This document shows positions 1 to 7,817 of a stretch of 64,000 bases of DNA, one piece after another. Each line of letters begins with the position of its first letter. The first letter of the stretch is position 1. The translations under genes and the position numbers were made by a program. This stretch comes from Plantactinospora mayteni. Lineage in GTDB: Bacteria > Actinomycetota > Actinomycetes > Mycobacteriales > Micromonosporaceae. Below the pieces are notes generated by a model. That model saw nothing but the letters and a program-made list of their open reading frames with translations. It did not search any database and had not been told where the DNA came from. The stretch is taken from positions 1 to 64,000 of the forward strand of contig NZ_BONX01000052.1 in assembly GCF_016862935.1 (NCBI RefSeq), given 5' to 3'.

Positions 1-45
1 GGGCGTCCTCGCCAGTCAGCAGACCCGCAGCGGTGAGCGTCCCGG

Positions 46-110
46 CTAGTGATTGCGATCTACCACCACGCCGCCTAGCATCGACACTGATTGCAAACCA
101 CAATCACTAG
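46..110. promoter_or_regulatory. Inverted repeats upstream of the serine hydrolase gene, candidate operator
   Basis: CTAGTGATTG at 46-55 is matched by its reverse complement CAATCACTAG at 101-110. Within this, TGATTG at 88-93 and CAATCA at 101-106 form a tighter palindrome with a 7-base spacer, the spacing typical of TetR- or MarR-type operators. The site lies about 130 bases upstream of the gene at 237. A regulator lying left of the window is likely but not visible. The palindrome is seen; the operator role is inferred. Confidence 0.4.
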
Positions 111-236
111 GCGAGGCCATACCGGAGACACCACGGCGGCCGACGTGGCTTGCTGGGCGGGAGGACACGGGCGGGCGGCGCGCCACGCTCCGGGGAGGTG
201 CGAATCCTCCGTCGCGGTCGGGGGAGAGTGACGAGG

Positions 237-1334
237 ATGGAGATGGGCGAGATACAGGAACAGATTCAGCGTCATATCGGTACGCTGGTCGGTACCGGCG
301 CGGAGACCGGTGTGCAGGTCGCTGTCTATCGGGATGGCGCGCTGATCGTCGACGCGGTGGCCGGCACGGCCGACCCCGCCACCTGCCGACCAGTCACCTC
401 CGACACACCGATCTTCAGTTTCTCTACTGGCAAGAACGTGGCGGCCACGCTCGCGCATCTACTCGTGGCGCGGGGTTTCCTCGACTACGACAGCCCGGTC
501 ACGGACCTGTGGCCCGAGTTCGGTGTGCACGGCAAGGCCACGGCGACACTGCGGCACGTGCTGACCCACACGGTCGGTCTTCCGGCCATGCCGCGCGAGA
601 TCACCCCGCGCGAGCTTCCCGACTGGCCCAGGGTATGTGGGTCGCTGGCCGCCGCCGAACCGCGCTGGCGGCCGGGCACCGCCATGGGCTATCACTCCTA
701 TACCTTCGGCTATCTCGTCGGCGAGCTGGCCCGCCGCGCGACCGGGCAGCCCATGTGCGAGTTGCTGCGTGAGTGGATCACTGCGCCGCTCGGTATCGAG
801 GGGCAGCTCTACTTCGCCGCTCCGAAGGATTCCCTGCCCGGGTTGGCGCGCCTGGAGCAGCAGACGCGGCAATGGCCTGCCGGCCCTGACGACCGTGACG
901 CGATCCTCGCGCCGTGGGAAAACCAGCCGAGTGCCGACTTCGGCAACAACGGCGAGATCCTGCGCGCCGACATACCGTCGGTGGGCATCGCCACTGCGCA
1001 CGGCCTTGCCGCGATGTACAACGCCGTGTTGCAGGGCAAGCTCGTGGACTCTGCGCGCCTGGCGGAACTGTCCGCGCTCGCCTTCGAGGGCGTGGACCAG
1101 ACTTTCGGCACTCCGGCGCGGATGGCGTTGGGCTTCCCGATCGGCAGGATCGGTGCCCCCGCCGAGGAGAACTCCGTGGCGTTCGGGTGGCCGGGCGGGG
1201 GCGGAAGCTACGCCTACGCGGACCCCGTGCGGGGAGTCGCCTTCGCGCTGACGAAAACCCGGCTCGCTCCGAACTTCGACACCGCGCTGTCGGTCACCAC
1301 GATCCTGGCTGACCATCTTGCCGGGACCCGCTGA
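237..1334 (+). CDS. Serine hydrolase of the class C beta-lactamase / esterase family
   Basis: Predicted cytoplasmic protein of 365 residues with the serine beta-lactamase / D,D-peptidase fold. The SxxK motif is S63-T-G-K66, and the HTVGLP segment typical of the family's esterase branch follows. Near the C-terminus a GGGGS loop preceded by GWP sits where the KTG-like box occurs. There is no signal peptide, so an intracellular esterase or amidase role is more likely than penicillin hydrolysis. I chose ATG 237, behind a purine-rich GGGGGAGAGTGACGAGG tract, rather than an upstream start at 150 that would add a basic, low-complexity tail. The gene stands alone behind a palindromic site. The substrate cannot be read from the sequence. 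Confidence 0.8.
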   Translation: MEMGEIQEQIQRHIGTLVGTGAETGVQVAVYRDGALIVDAVAGTADPATCRPVTSDTPIFSFSTGKNVAATLAHLLVARGFLDYDSPVTDLWPEFGVHGKATATLRHVLTHTVGLPAMPREITPRELPDWPRVCGSLAAAEPRWRPGTAMGYHSYTFGYLVGELARRATGQPMCELLREWITAPLGIEGQLYFAAPKDSLPGLARLEQQTRQWPAGPDDRDAILAPWENQPSADFGNNGEILRADIPSVGIATAHGLAAMYNAVLQGKLVDSARLAELSALAFEGVDQTFGTPARMALGFPIGRIGAPAEENSVAFGWPGGGGSYAYADPVRGVAFALTKTRLAPNFDTALSVTTILADHLAGTR

Positions 1335-1389
1335 ACCTTCCCCGCGGCTGCGCCGGGGCGGAATTCGCCGACGATCACAAGGAGAAACC

Positions 1390-1922
1390 ATGTCCACTCA
1401 TACGGCCGACAACTCGACCGCGCCGCAGACCAGCCTCGGTCCGTTCTCCTCGCCAGGCGCCAACCCGACGCCGTGGGAGGCGACGGAGTGGGCACTGCGC
1501 CGGATCCAGAATTCCAGCTGTGCACGGTGCGCCGGGACGGCCGCCCGCACGTGACACCGTTGCTGGCGATCTGGTCGCACGGCGCGATGTGGTTCACCAC
1601 CGGCGACAACGAGCAGAAAGCCAAGAATCTCAGCGCCAACCCGCGCTGCGCGCTAACCGCCGGAACCGGCGCCCTGACCGGCATGGACTACATCATCGAA
1701 GGCAGTGCGAGCCTGGTCACCGACCAGGCCACCAGGGAAGCGGTGGCGACCGCGTTCGAGCAGGCCTATGGCTGGCAGCTCACCCGCGAGGACGGAACCT
1801 GGTACCAACTGGGCGAAGCCGTTCGGACCGGCAATGTTCAGCTCTACCGGGTCCAGCCAGACAAGGGGTTCGCCTTCGCCACGGGTAGCGAGTCGTCCCA
1901 GACTCGCTACCGCTGGAGCTGA
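1390..1922 (+). pseudogene. PPOX-family (pyridoxamine 5'-phosphate oxidase-like) gene broken by a frameshift
   Basis: The reading frame from ATG 1390 (preceded by CAAGGAGAAACC) gives the usual N-terminus of the family, with PFSSPGANPTPWEATE, then runs out of frame and stops at 1554. A different frame picks up the family body at about 1500 (EFQLCTVRRDGRPHVTPLL) and continues through KAKNLSANPRC to the SQTRYRW C-terminus, ending at 1922. Together the two pieces form one complete protein of about 175 residues. The join falls between about 1485 and 1510. Intact relatives are flavin- or F420-binding oxidoreductases of the split-barrel fold. Either the gene is inactivated or the assembly has an indel. 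It lies 55 bases after the serine hydrolase gene and could share its transcript. Confidence 0.8.
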
Positions 1923-2025
1923 GGGCACATCGCCTGGCTGCTCACGCCGCCGTCGGCAGCTCGGCCTCCGCGATCGACGACCGAGCAACGGCCTTCCCAG
2001 CACCGTGAGCACGAAGCCGGGCGCA

Positions 2026-2328
2026 TCAGCGACCCGTAGCAGGGTACGGCGGCGTCTTGTGGGTGCCGTAGTTGTCGCAGATCAGATGGATGTCGAGGTA
2101 GGCGGGCACGGTCTTGTCGATCGTGGCCAGGAACGTGCGGAACTCGGTGGCACGGTGCTGGCGGTGCGACTCACCGATCACCGTGCCGTCGGCGATGTTG
2201 AACGCGGCGAACAAGCTGGTGACCCCGTGCCGGTGGTAGTCGTGCGTACGCCGCTCCGGCATGCCCGGCATCATCGGCAGTATCGGCTGGGACCGGTCCA
2301 ACGCTTGGATGTGGGACTTCTCGTAGCC
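2026..2328 (-). mobile_element. IS630-family transposase fragment (C-terminal half, decayed)
   Basis: The minus-strand translation carries the recognisable IS630 DDE segment: EKSHIQALDRSQP, MPGMPERRTHDY, GVTSLFAAFNIADG and ICDNYGTHKTP. The first catalytic aspartate, normally in VDEKS, is replaced (GYEKS). The fragment ends shortly after the second aspartate, so the third acidic residue is absent. It has no N-terminal helix-turn-helix part. It cannot be active and is a scar of an old insertion. Confidence 0.8.
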
Positions 2329-2744
2329 CCACGGATGAGAGAGTGCGGCGATCACGGCGCGTCGTGGCGGGCCGGATTCCAGCGAAGAGGGCCCCGCAGG
2401 GAGTGCCAAGTAGCTCCGCTGAAGAGGGTTTGGCCGGGATCGACCGGCCTGCGCCTGCCTCGGGTGTGCACCACGCTCTTCGATCGGCCGCCAGGATCTT
2501 TGCCCACCGGGCAGCGGCATGTGGCGTTGCGATCCGCTGGCACCGTCCGCACCGCGCCGAGCAGGGAGCAGTTCCATCCCGGCGCCCGAGGCAATCCAGG
2601 CCGGGGAAGCCGGTCACATCGCGTGGGTGGTGGGGGAAGTCGGCCGGTACCGCGTCCCATGGCGGCCGGTGCGGTCGAGGACGCCGGGAGCGCCGAGCCG
2701 CTGCTCGTACCCGTCTGAGGACCCAATCGAGGAAGCCTCCCTGA
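2329..2744. other. Spacer between two IS scars, no recognisable gene
   Basis: Open frames here on both strands are rich in Arg, Pro and Gly and look like frame shadows of high-GC DNA. I recognise no protein family. The stretch is bounded by IS630 and IS5 fragments and is probably rearranged, non-functional DNA. Confidence 0.5.
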
Positions 2745-3023
2745 TCGCGCCGCCCCTGCCGCAATGATCTGATCCAATGGGCCATTGCGGCGTGGTGGTT
2801 GGGTAGCCGTTCGTAATCCCAGACGGTACGTCGGCACCGGTTGATCCAGGAGAACGTGCGTTCCACACACACCAACGACGCGCAGCACGACGAACGTGGT
2901 CTGCCCGACGAGTTCGGCGACGATCCGGACGGTCAGTGCGAGGCGGGTGGCGGCCCAGTCGACGAGCCGGCCGGTATAGCCGGGGTCGGCCCACACCAGC
3001 CGGACCCAGTGCCTGGATCGTGC
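2745..3023 (-). mobile_element. IS5-family transposase fragment (C-terminal part, frameshifted)
   Basis: On the minus strand one frame gives VWADPGYTGRLVDWAATRLALTV followed by IVAELVGQTTFVVLR. After a shift at about 2875, another frame gives VERTFSWINRCRRTV and DYERLPNHHAAMAHW. Both are hallmark C-terminal blocks of IS5/IS1182-like DDE transposases. The catalytic N-terminal and central parts are missing, so this is a remnant. Its upstream edge at about 3020 coincides with the 3' end of the membrane protein gene at 3661, which it appears to have truncated. Confidence 0.8.
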
Positions 3024-3661
3024 GACCGACCCCGCAGCCAGATCATGACCAGGACAGCCGCGATGGCCGGACCCAGTCCCCAGGCCAGTGGGGCGATCGC
3101 GCCCATGATCGCCGTGGAGTTGACCAGGAGTCCCAGTGCGCCACCCAGGCTGAGCACGCCCGTGACCGCGAGGGTTACGGCGATGCCGCGCTCGAGTCCA
3201 TGTCCACGGAACGCCGGGGTCAGAAACAGGCAGGCGAGCGAGAAGAACACACCCCAGCCGAGAATCTCGAAGGCGAACATGAGTGACGGCCAGCCGTACG
3301 GCTGGAACCACTCCAGCCCCGCTGTCTGTCCCAGGCCGGGGCTCTGCCGGACCAACGTCAGCGCCACGAACCGGTTGGCGCAGACCACCACAGCGAGCAT
3401 GACGATGAACGTCAGCGAGATGAACGTGAACACCTGCCGGTCCGCCGGCGCCGCGAGGTGGATGGCGCACCACAGCGGCACCATCACCAGGACCACGACC
3501 ATCATGATCACATGAAAGGTGGTCAAAAACGGTTCCTGGGGCGGAAACGGCAATCCCCTCACCATCATCACCGTGAGGGCCGCCAGGTAAGCCAGAACTA
3601 GGGCAGCGAAGCCGCCACCTGCCCACATACCCACCGGCGCGACCGATGTTCTCGTCTTCAT
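2933..3661 (-). CDS. Multi-pass membrane protein, C-terminus replaced by IS5 remnant
   Basis: The N-terminal portion of about 213 residues has roughly six hydrophobic helices, including the segment HVIMMVVVLVMVPLWCAI near residues 50-67. I do not recognise the family. From about position 3020 the frame enters the IS5 transposase remnant and ends in Gly/Pro-rich sequence at 2933, so the native C-terminus is lost. ATG 3661 follows an AAGGGGAGAGGGTC ribosome site. The gene is divergent from the TetR regulator at 3763, with overlapping palindromes between them. It is therefore probably that repressor's target, such as an exporter or a small-molecule responsive membrane protein. Function after truncation is doubtful. 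Confidence 0.6.
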   Translation of the reverse strand: MKTRTSVAPVGMWAGGGFAALVLAYLAALTVMMVRGLPFPPQEPFLTTFHVIMMVVVLVMVPLWCAIHLAAPADRQVFTFISLTFIVMLAVVVCANRFVALTLVRQSPGLGQTAGLEWFQPYGWPSLMFAFEILGWGVFFSLACLFLTPAFRGHGLERGIAVTLAVTGVLSLGGALGLLVNSTAIMGAIAPLAWGLGPAIAAVLVMIWLRGRSHDPGTGSGWCGPTPAIPAGSSTGPPPASH

Positions 3662-3674
3662 GACCCTCTCCCCT

Positions 3675-3721
3675 TAGTGGCGTACCGTATTCACGGTAGT
3701 GGCGAGGCTACTACGCCACTA
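3675..3721. promoter_or_regulatory. TetR operator region between divergent genes
   Basis: TAGTGGCGTA at 3675-3684 pairs with TACGCCACTA at 3712-3721. Inside this arm lies a second palindrome, TACCGT-ATTC-ACGGTA, at 3683-3698. The CACTATAGG sequence at the right edge could serve as a -10 element for the TetR gene. Overlapping palindromes between a TetR gene and a divergent membrane gene are the classical autoregulated arrangement. Binding itself is inferred. Confidence 0.6.
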
Positions 3722-3762
3722 TAGGCTTGCCAACGCACGCACCACAGCAGGGGGACGGCACC

Positions 3763-4539
3763 ATGGGCGAACAGCACCGAGCACGGACACCGACGGGTGT
3801 CGAACTGGCCTGGCGCGGCTTCAACGACGGGCCCCGGGCGGGCGAGTCGAGCAACGAGCGCAAGCCTGGCCCGCGACCGGGTCTCACCTTGGCACGGATC
3901 GTCACAGCCGCCATCGACATCGCCGACGGCGAAGGGCTCGCCGCCGTATCGCTGGCTCGCGTCGCCGCCGCCCTCGGCACCGTGACGACTTCGTTGTACC
4001 GGCACGTCCGCTCCAAAGACGACCTCGTCGTGGTGATGCGCGACGCCGCCGCTGCACCACCACCCGATCTGCCGCCACCCGACCCTCGACGGTGGCGCGA
4101 GTCGCTGGCTGCCATCGCCTGGCAGATCTACGACCTCTACCGACGGCATCCGTGGGTCCTGGAGGTGCCCACATCCGGCCCGCCAAGCACGCCGAACGAA
4201 CTCATGTGGGGCGAGCACATGCTCAGAGCCTTATCCCAAACGACCCTGGGTGCTCATGACCAACTCCGCGCCGTCACCCTGATCTCCGGCTACGTCCGGG
4301 AGCAGGCCCGCCTCACCCTCGACCCGATCATCGCGGACGGCAGCGACACCGCGACGGGCGACTACTTCGGATTTCTCGGCAGGGTCTTGACACCGAACCG
4401 GTATCCCATGTTCTGCCGCCTCTTCGCCGACCAGGCAAACACCGGGACCATCGGCTACACCGACGAGGATTTCCAGTTCGGCTTGGACCGCATCCTGACC
4501 GGACTTGCCGAACTCGATCGGGACGGCCACGCCCAGTAG
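3763..4539 (+). CDS. TetR-family transcriptional regulator
   Basis: 258-residue one-component repressor. A disordered N-terminal stretch of about 35 residues precedes the helix-turn-helix, ILTAAIDIADGEG-like in pattern and ending in TTSLYRHVRSKDDL (about residues 40-90). The ligand-binding C-terminal half resembles the TetR_C_1 class, with RRHPWVLEV. I chose ATG 3763 because GGGGAC lies about 9 bases upstream. An in-frame ATG at 3727 would overlap the promoter palindromes. The gene is divergent from the truncated membrane protein, with which it shares an operator region, so it likely represses that gene and itself in response to an unknown ligand. Confidence 0.85.
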   Translation: MGEQHRARTPTGVELAWRGFNDGPRAGESSNERKPGPRPGLTLARIVTAAIDIADGEGLAAVSLARVAAALGTVTTSLYRHVRSKDDLVVVMRDAAAAPPPDLPPPDPRRWRESLAAIAWQIYDLYRRHPWVLEVPTSGPPSTPNELMWGEHMLRALSQTTLGAHDQLRAVTLISGYVREQARLTLDPIIADGSDTATGDYFGFLGRVLTPNRYPMFCRLFADQANTGTIGYTDEDFQFGLDRILTGLAELDRDGHAQ

Positions 4540-4914
4540 GTTGGGTCCACGCGGAGCGCCGTGACCGCTGGGTCAGGCCCGTACCGAGACAATCAGCCGG
4601 CTGCACACCCTGCGGCTGGAACTCGTCCCGCAGGGCGACGACGTATCTGTCCGCCCAGCGGGCCGGTGCCTTGCACAATACGGGCCGTCTGCTGTCGGCG
4701 TACTCCTTGCGGTCGGTCAGCCCAGCATCGTCACCGGGCCGCGTGTGGCGCAGAAACAGCCGCTCGTGGGCAGACTCGCCCGCCGCGCAGCCGCCGACGG
4801 CCACAACATCACCGCGACGAACAATCTCTGCACGCCGTTTCGACGCGATCGTCGGGCAAGCCGGTTCCGGCAATCGTCCGCGCGGATGTGCCCACGACGC
4901 GGCGGCACGATGTC
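4540..4914. other. Gap of about 375 bases, no supported gene
   Basis: The frame of the downstream glycosidase stays open back to 4561, but the extra 118 residues are Arg/Pro/His-rich and lie before an obvious signal peptide, so they are not part of the protein. A minus-strand frame is also open here, without a recognisable family. The stretch probably holds the glycosidase promoter; I see no clear motif. Confidence 0.5.
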
Positions 4915-6978
4915 ATGATGTGCGGCGTGAATCGTCTCCGACGTCATGCCGCCGTTGGCCTGGTCGTGCTGGTGACGCTGTCCGGGTTCGGTGTGGTCGG
5001 CTCGCACCCCGCGGCCGCGGACACCGCCACAATCACCCTCTACGCCGGAGGCGGCGGCGACGACCAGGGCGATGTCTTCACGGCAATACTCGGCGCCAAC
5101 CATCGATACACATTCGATGGTTACGGCACCTGGGAGCCGGCGGCCGGTCGGGCCGTTCCCGACGTGGCGGCCAAAGCTCAACGGATGGGCATGAAGCTGC
5201 TGCGCTGGCCGGGTGGCACCGTAGGAAACACCGTCTGGTGGAAAGGCACCATCGGAAGTAACCGGATGTGCCAGCGGGACGGCCGGATCGGTCCATTTGG
5301 TGGCCTTGGCAACGCCGCCAATCCCGCCGACGACGTGTTGCTGGCACGGTACCCGGCCTACGGTCTCGACGAGCACATGACATTCACCCGAGCGATCGGT
5401 GCGGAAGCACAGATCATGGTTCCCATGACGATCGGCAACCCTATCGACGCGGCCGACCTCGTGGAGTACACGAATACACCGGCCGGCGACGGCGTCAACC
5501 CGAACGGCGGCACAGACTGGGCCGAGGTGCGCGCGGCCAACGGCCATCCGGAGCCCTATGGCGTCACCCGCTGGGAGCTGGGAAACGAGCACTACCACGC
5601 AGACCAGCGGTACTGGATGTCGCAGGACGATCCAAGCTCACCAACGCCCCGCCGGGCCGCGATCGAGCAATACATCAAGGGCGGCGACCGGCGCATCACC
5701 GGCGAAGGGCTCGGCAAGCTGGCGCAGCGCGACGACTCCGGCAACCCGTGCGCGGGTTCGACCGGGACGAAAGCGAGCGACGGCACCGCCGGTCAGGTAT
5801 TCAACATCAACTATCCCTCAGCGGTGGTCGACACGTTCACGCTTCGGGTCAACGGCGTCACCTGGCGGCGGGTGGCCAGCCTGGAGACCGCCGGGCCGCA
5901 CGACCGAGTCTACGTTCTGCGCCCGCACGTCGGCGAGGTGGCCTTCGGCGACGGCGTGCACGGCGCGATACCGCCGGCCGGGACCACCGTGGTCGCCGAC
6001 TACACGTCCACGCACCTGGGCTTCGTCGATTTCTACGCGCGAATGAAGGCGGTCGACCCCGACATCGACGTCTGCGCGTCGTGGGGGGCGGTCAACTTCC
6101 CGAGCTGGTTCAAGCAGCTCGCACCGGCGGGTAGCCGATACGACTGCCTCACCGCGCACCCGTACACCCACTTCGAGGGGCAGCAGCGGAACGACTGGGA
6201 CAGCGCCGTGGAGGCCCACGACTGGCACATGCTCAGCTCCTGGGATCAGCGGCAGTTCGTCGTCGACCTGCGGGAAGCGGTCAACGCCAACACTTCGGCG
6301 CCACACCCGTTCATCGCGATCTCCGAGTACGGCGCTCTGTGGGGACCGAACCAGCCGTTCAGGAACTACGCGTCCTCGATGACGCACGCGCTCTACATGG
6401 CCGACCAGTGGATCAACTGGCTGGAGCTGGGCGTCCCGTGGGCGGAGGGCAACGACTTCTCCTCCGACGGGTGGTACACGCTGTTGGGCCCCGCCGGGAA
6501 GGGGTTCGTGTTCTCCGCAGAGGCCGCCACCCGGGAAGCGGTAAAGCCAATGTTCGAGGCCCGGGGCAAGCGGATCCGTCACACTGTGTCGGGCACCCCA
6601 CTTCGCGACCCACCCGACGCGGAGATGTGTGACCACCCCACGCCGCCGCTGGCCCGATGCGATGACAGCTATGAGAAGCTCAATGTCACAGCCACGCGCG
6701 GCTCAGCGGGCGCAGTGTACGTCATGGTGGTCAACCGCTCCCCCGTGGCGGGCGACACGATCACCGCTCAGCTGGTCGTCAACGGGTTCGTCGGCAACGG
6801 CGCCGGCGAGGTGCGCCAAGTCGCGCCGTCGTCGTTTACGGCGTACAACGACGACGTTGCGCCGACCACGGTATCGATGGCGGCATCCACCCGCTCCGTG
6901 GACCCCAACGGCTTCACCGCCACCTTCCCGCCGCACTCGGTCACCCTGTTCCGGCTGTCGCCAGGTAGCGACCTCTAG
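4915..6978 (+). CDS. Secreted alpha-L-arabinofuranosidase-like glycoside hydrolase
   Basis: 687-residue exported enzyme. Residues 1-37 form a Sec signal peptide: a basic NRLRR start, a hydrophobic core, then AAA before the mature TATITLYAG. The catalytic TIM barrel shows LRWPGGT near residue 100. A likely acid/base glutamate is E225 in WELGNE, and a likely nucleophile is E471 in ISEYG. This is the clan GH-A pattern seen in GH51-type arabinofuranosidases. A region around residues 285-370 (FGDGVHGAIPP) looks like an inserted beta module. A C-terminal beta domain ends in PHSVTLFRL. The two ATG codons at 4915 and 4918 and GTG 4927 are all possible starts. It probably releases arabinose from plant polysaccharide outside the cell. 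It lies far from the catabolic island and has no LacI-type operator. The exact GH family is moderately sure. Confidence 0.75.
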   Translation: MMCGVNRLRRHAAVGLVVLVTLSGFGVVGSHPAAADTATITLYAGGGGDDQGDVFTAILGANHRYTFDGYGTWEPAAGRAVPDVAAKAQRMGMKLLRWPGGTVGNTVWWKGTIGSNRMCQRDGRIGPFGGLGNAANPADDVLLARYPAYGLDEHMTFTRAIGAEAQIMVPMTIGNPIDAADLVEYTNTPAGDGVNPNGGTDWAEVRAANGHPEPYGVTRWELGNEHYHADQRYWMSQDDPSSPTPRRAAIEQYIKGGDRRITGEGLGKLAQRDDSGNPCAGSTGTKASDGTAGQVFNINYPSAVVDTFTLRVNGVTWRRVASLETAGPHDRVYVLRPHVGEVAFGDGVHGAIPPAGTTVVADYTSTHLGFVDFYARMKAVDPDIDVCASWGAVNFPSWFKQLAPAGSRYDCLTAHPYTHFEGQQRNDWDSAVEAHDWHMLSSWDQRQFVVDLREAVNANTSAPHPFIAISEYGALWGPNQPFRNYASSMTHALYMADQWINWLELGVPWAEGNDFSSDGWYTLLGPAGKGFVFSAEAATREAVKPMFEARGKRIRHTVSGTPLRDPPDAEMCDHPTPPLARCDDSYEKLNVTATRGSAGAVYVMVVNRSPVAGDTITAQLVVNGFVGNGAGEVRQVAPSSFTAYNDDVAPTTVSMAASTRSVDPNGFTATFPPHSVTLFRLSPGSDL

Positions 6979-7083
6979 CGGGGCGCGGCGTCACAGGCTT
7001 GCGGTGGTCGAGCCGCGCATCGTGGCCGCCGGCTTCTTCGCCGGGAGTTTCGTGCCTCGTACCACGGAGGGAAGCACCAGCAC

Positions 7084-7311
7084 ATGCCCCTGATGCGTAT
7101 ACAGCTCGACAGCGACCGGACCATCGCCCGCCGAGTCCTGGAACTGCATCGGGCCGGCAAGATCCACCACGAGTCCCGCGACGCCGCCCGCGAGCAGGTC
7201 TGGCGCCACGGTCGCACCCCGGCCGGCGAACCCGTCTTCATCGGTGTCACGAACGGTGAACCCATCCGGCTGCTCTACGACGTCGAGGTCTACACGGACA
7301 CGGTTCCCTAG
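7084..7311 (+). CDS. Small hypothetical protein (75 residues)
   Basis: A short, charged, soluble protein with balanced composition (RIQLDSDRTIARRVLELH, then EPVFIGVTNGEPIRLLYDVE). It has no membrane segment or signal peptide and I do not recognise it. A GGAGGGAAG tract lies 10-17 bases upstream of ATG 7084 and ATG 7093. The composition is more protein-like than the competing minus-strand frame over the same bases. Function is unknown, and it may be a remnant of a larger gene. Confidence 0.45.
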   Translation: MPLMRIQLDSDRTIARRVLELHRAGKIHHESRDAAREQVWRHGRTPAGEPVFIGVTNGEPIRLLYDVEVYTDTVP

Positions 7312-7817
7312 ATCGCGTCGCCAGTCCGGAGAACGTGGCGGATGCGTCGATACCGCCGGGCCGCCCACGAACTGCACGACGCGGCACCGACCCCTTCCGT
7401 CACTGAGATGGGCACGCCGCGATCGGTGCTGGTGGCCGCCGCGCCGTGGACCCCCGCCCGGCGCCAGGCGGTCGCCGTGCGAGCGGGGTGCGATCACGAT
7501 CAACATCCTGCCCGAGGTCACGAGGTGGTCCTGCCCCGCCAAGGTCCGCCGGTCTTGCACGAGACCTGGCTCGATCCAGAGGTGTGCAGGCGTGTACTCA
7601 GCGAGCCGGACCACCCCACGAACGGCTCGCCGAGCCCACGCTGCCGATCTTGTTGGAGACCTCGAGGGCCAGGTAACGGGCAGGCATCCCTGCGGACCTC
7701 GGCGGGCCGTTCGGGATTCGTTAGGTAACGGGTTGGTGAGACAGACGCGCCGTCGAATTCAGTGCGGCGACCTGGTCGGCCCATGACCAGCCGAACGGGA
7801 CGGTGAGGTCCTCCGGG
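7312..7817. other. Gap of about 500 bases with no convincing gene
   Basis: Plus-strand frames between 7342 and 7786 and a minus-strand frame from 7614 are open. They are unlike known proteins, rich in Arg/Pro and lack good ribosome sites. I read this as intergenic or decayed sequence downstream of the MMPL transporter gene, which ends at 7818. Confidence 0.45.

Noticed and set aside
2-49. Possible 3' end of a plus-strand gene stopping at 47-49
   Set aside because: Only 15 codons are visible, so there is nothing to identify. It may be the end of the regulator for the palindromes at 46-110.
2171-2875. Single continuous minus-strand frame of 234 codons
   Set aside because: Only its first 40 or so codons match an IS5 transposase; the rest is unrelated, so it is not one gene.
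4561-4914. N-terminal extension of the arabinofuranosidase-like frame
   Set aside because: Low-complexity Arg/Pro/His sequence precedes a clear signal peptide that begins at 4915.
7342-7728. Plus-strand open frame of 128 codons
   Set aside because: Composition is not protein-like, no ribosome site is visible and no family is recognised.
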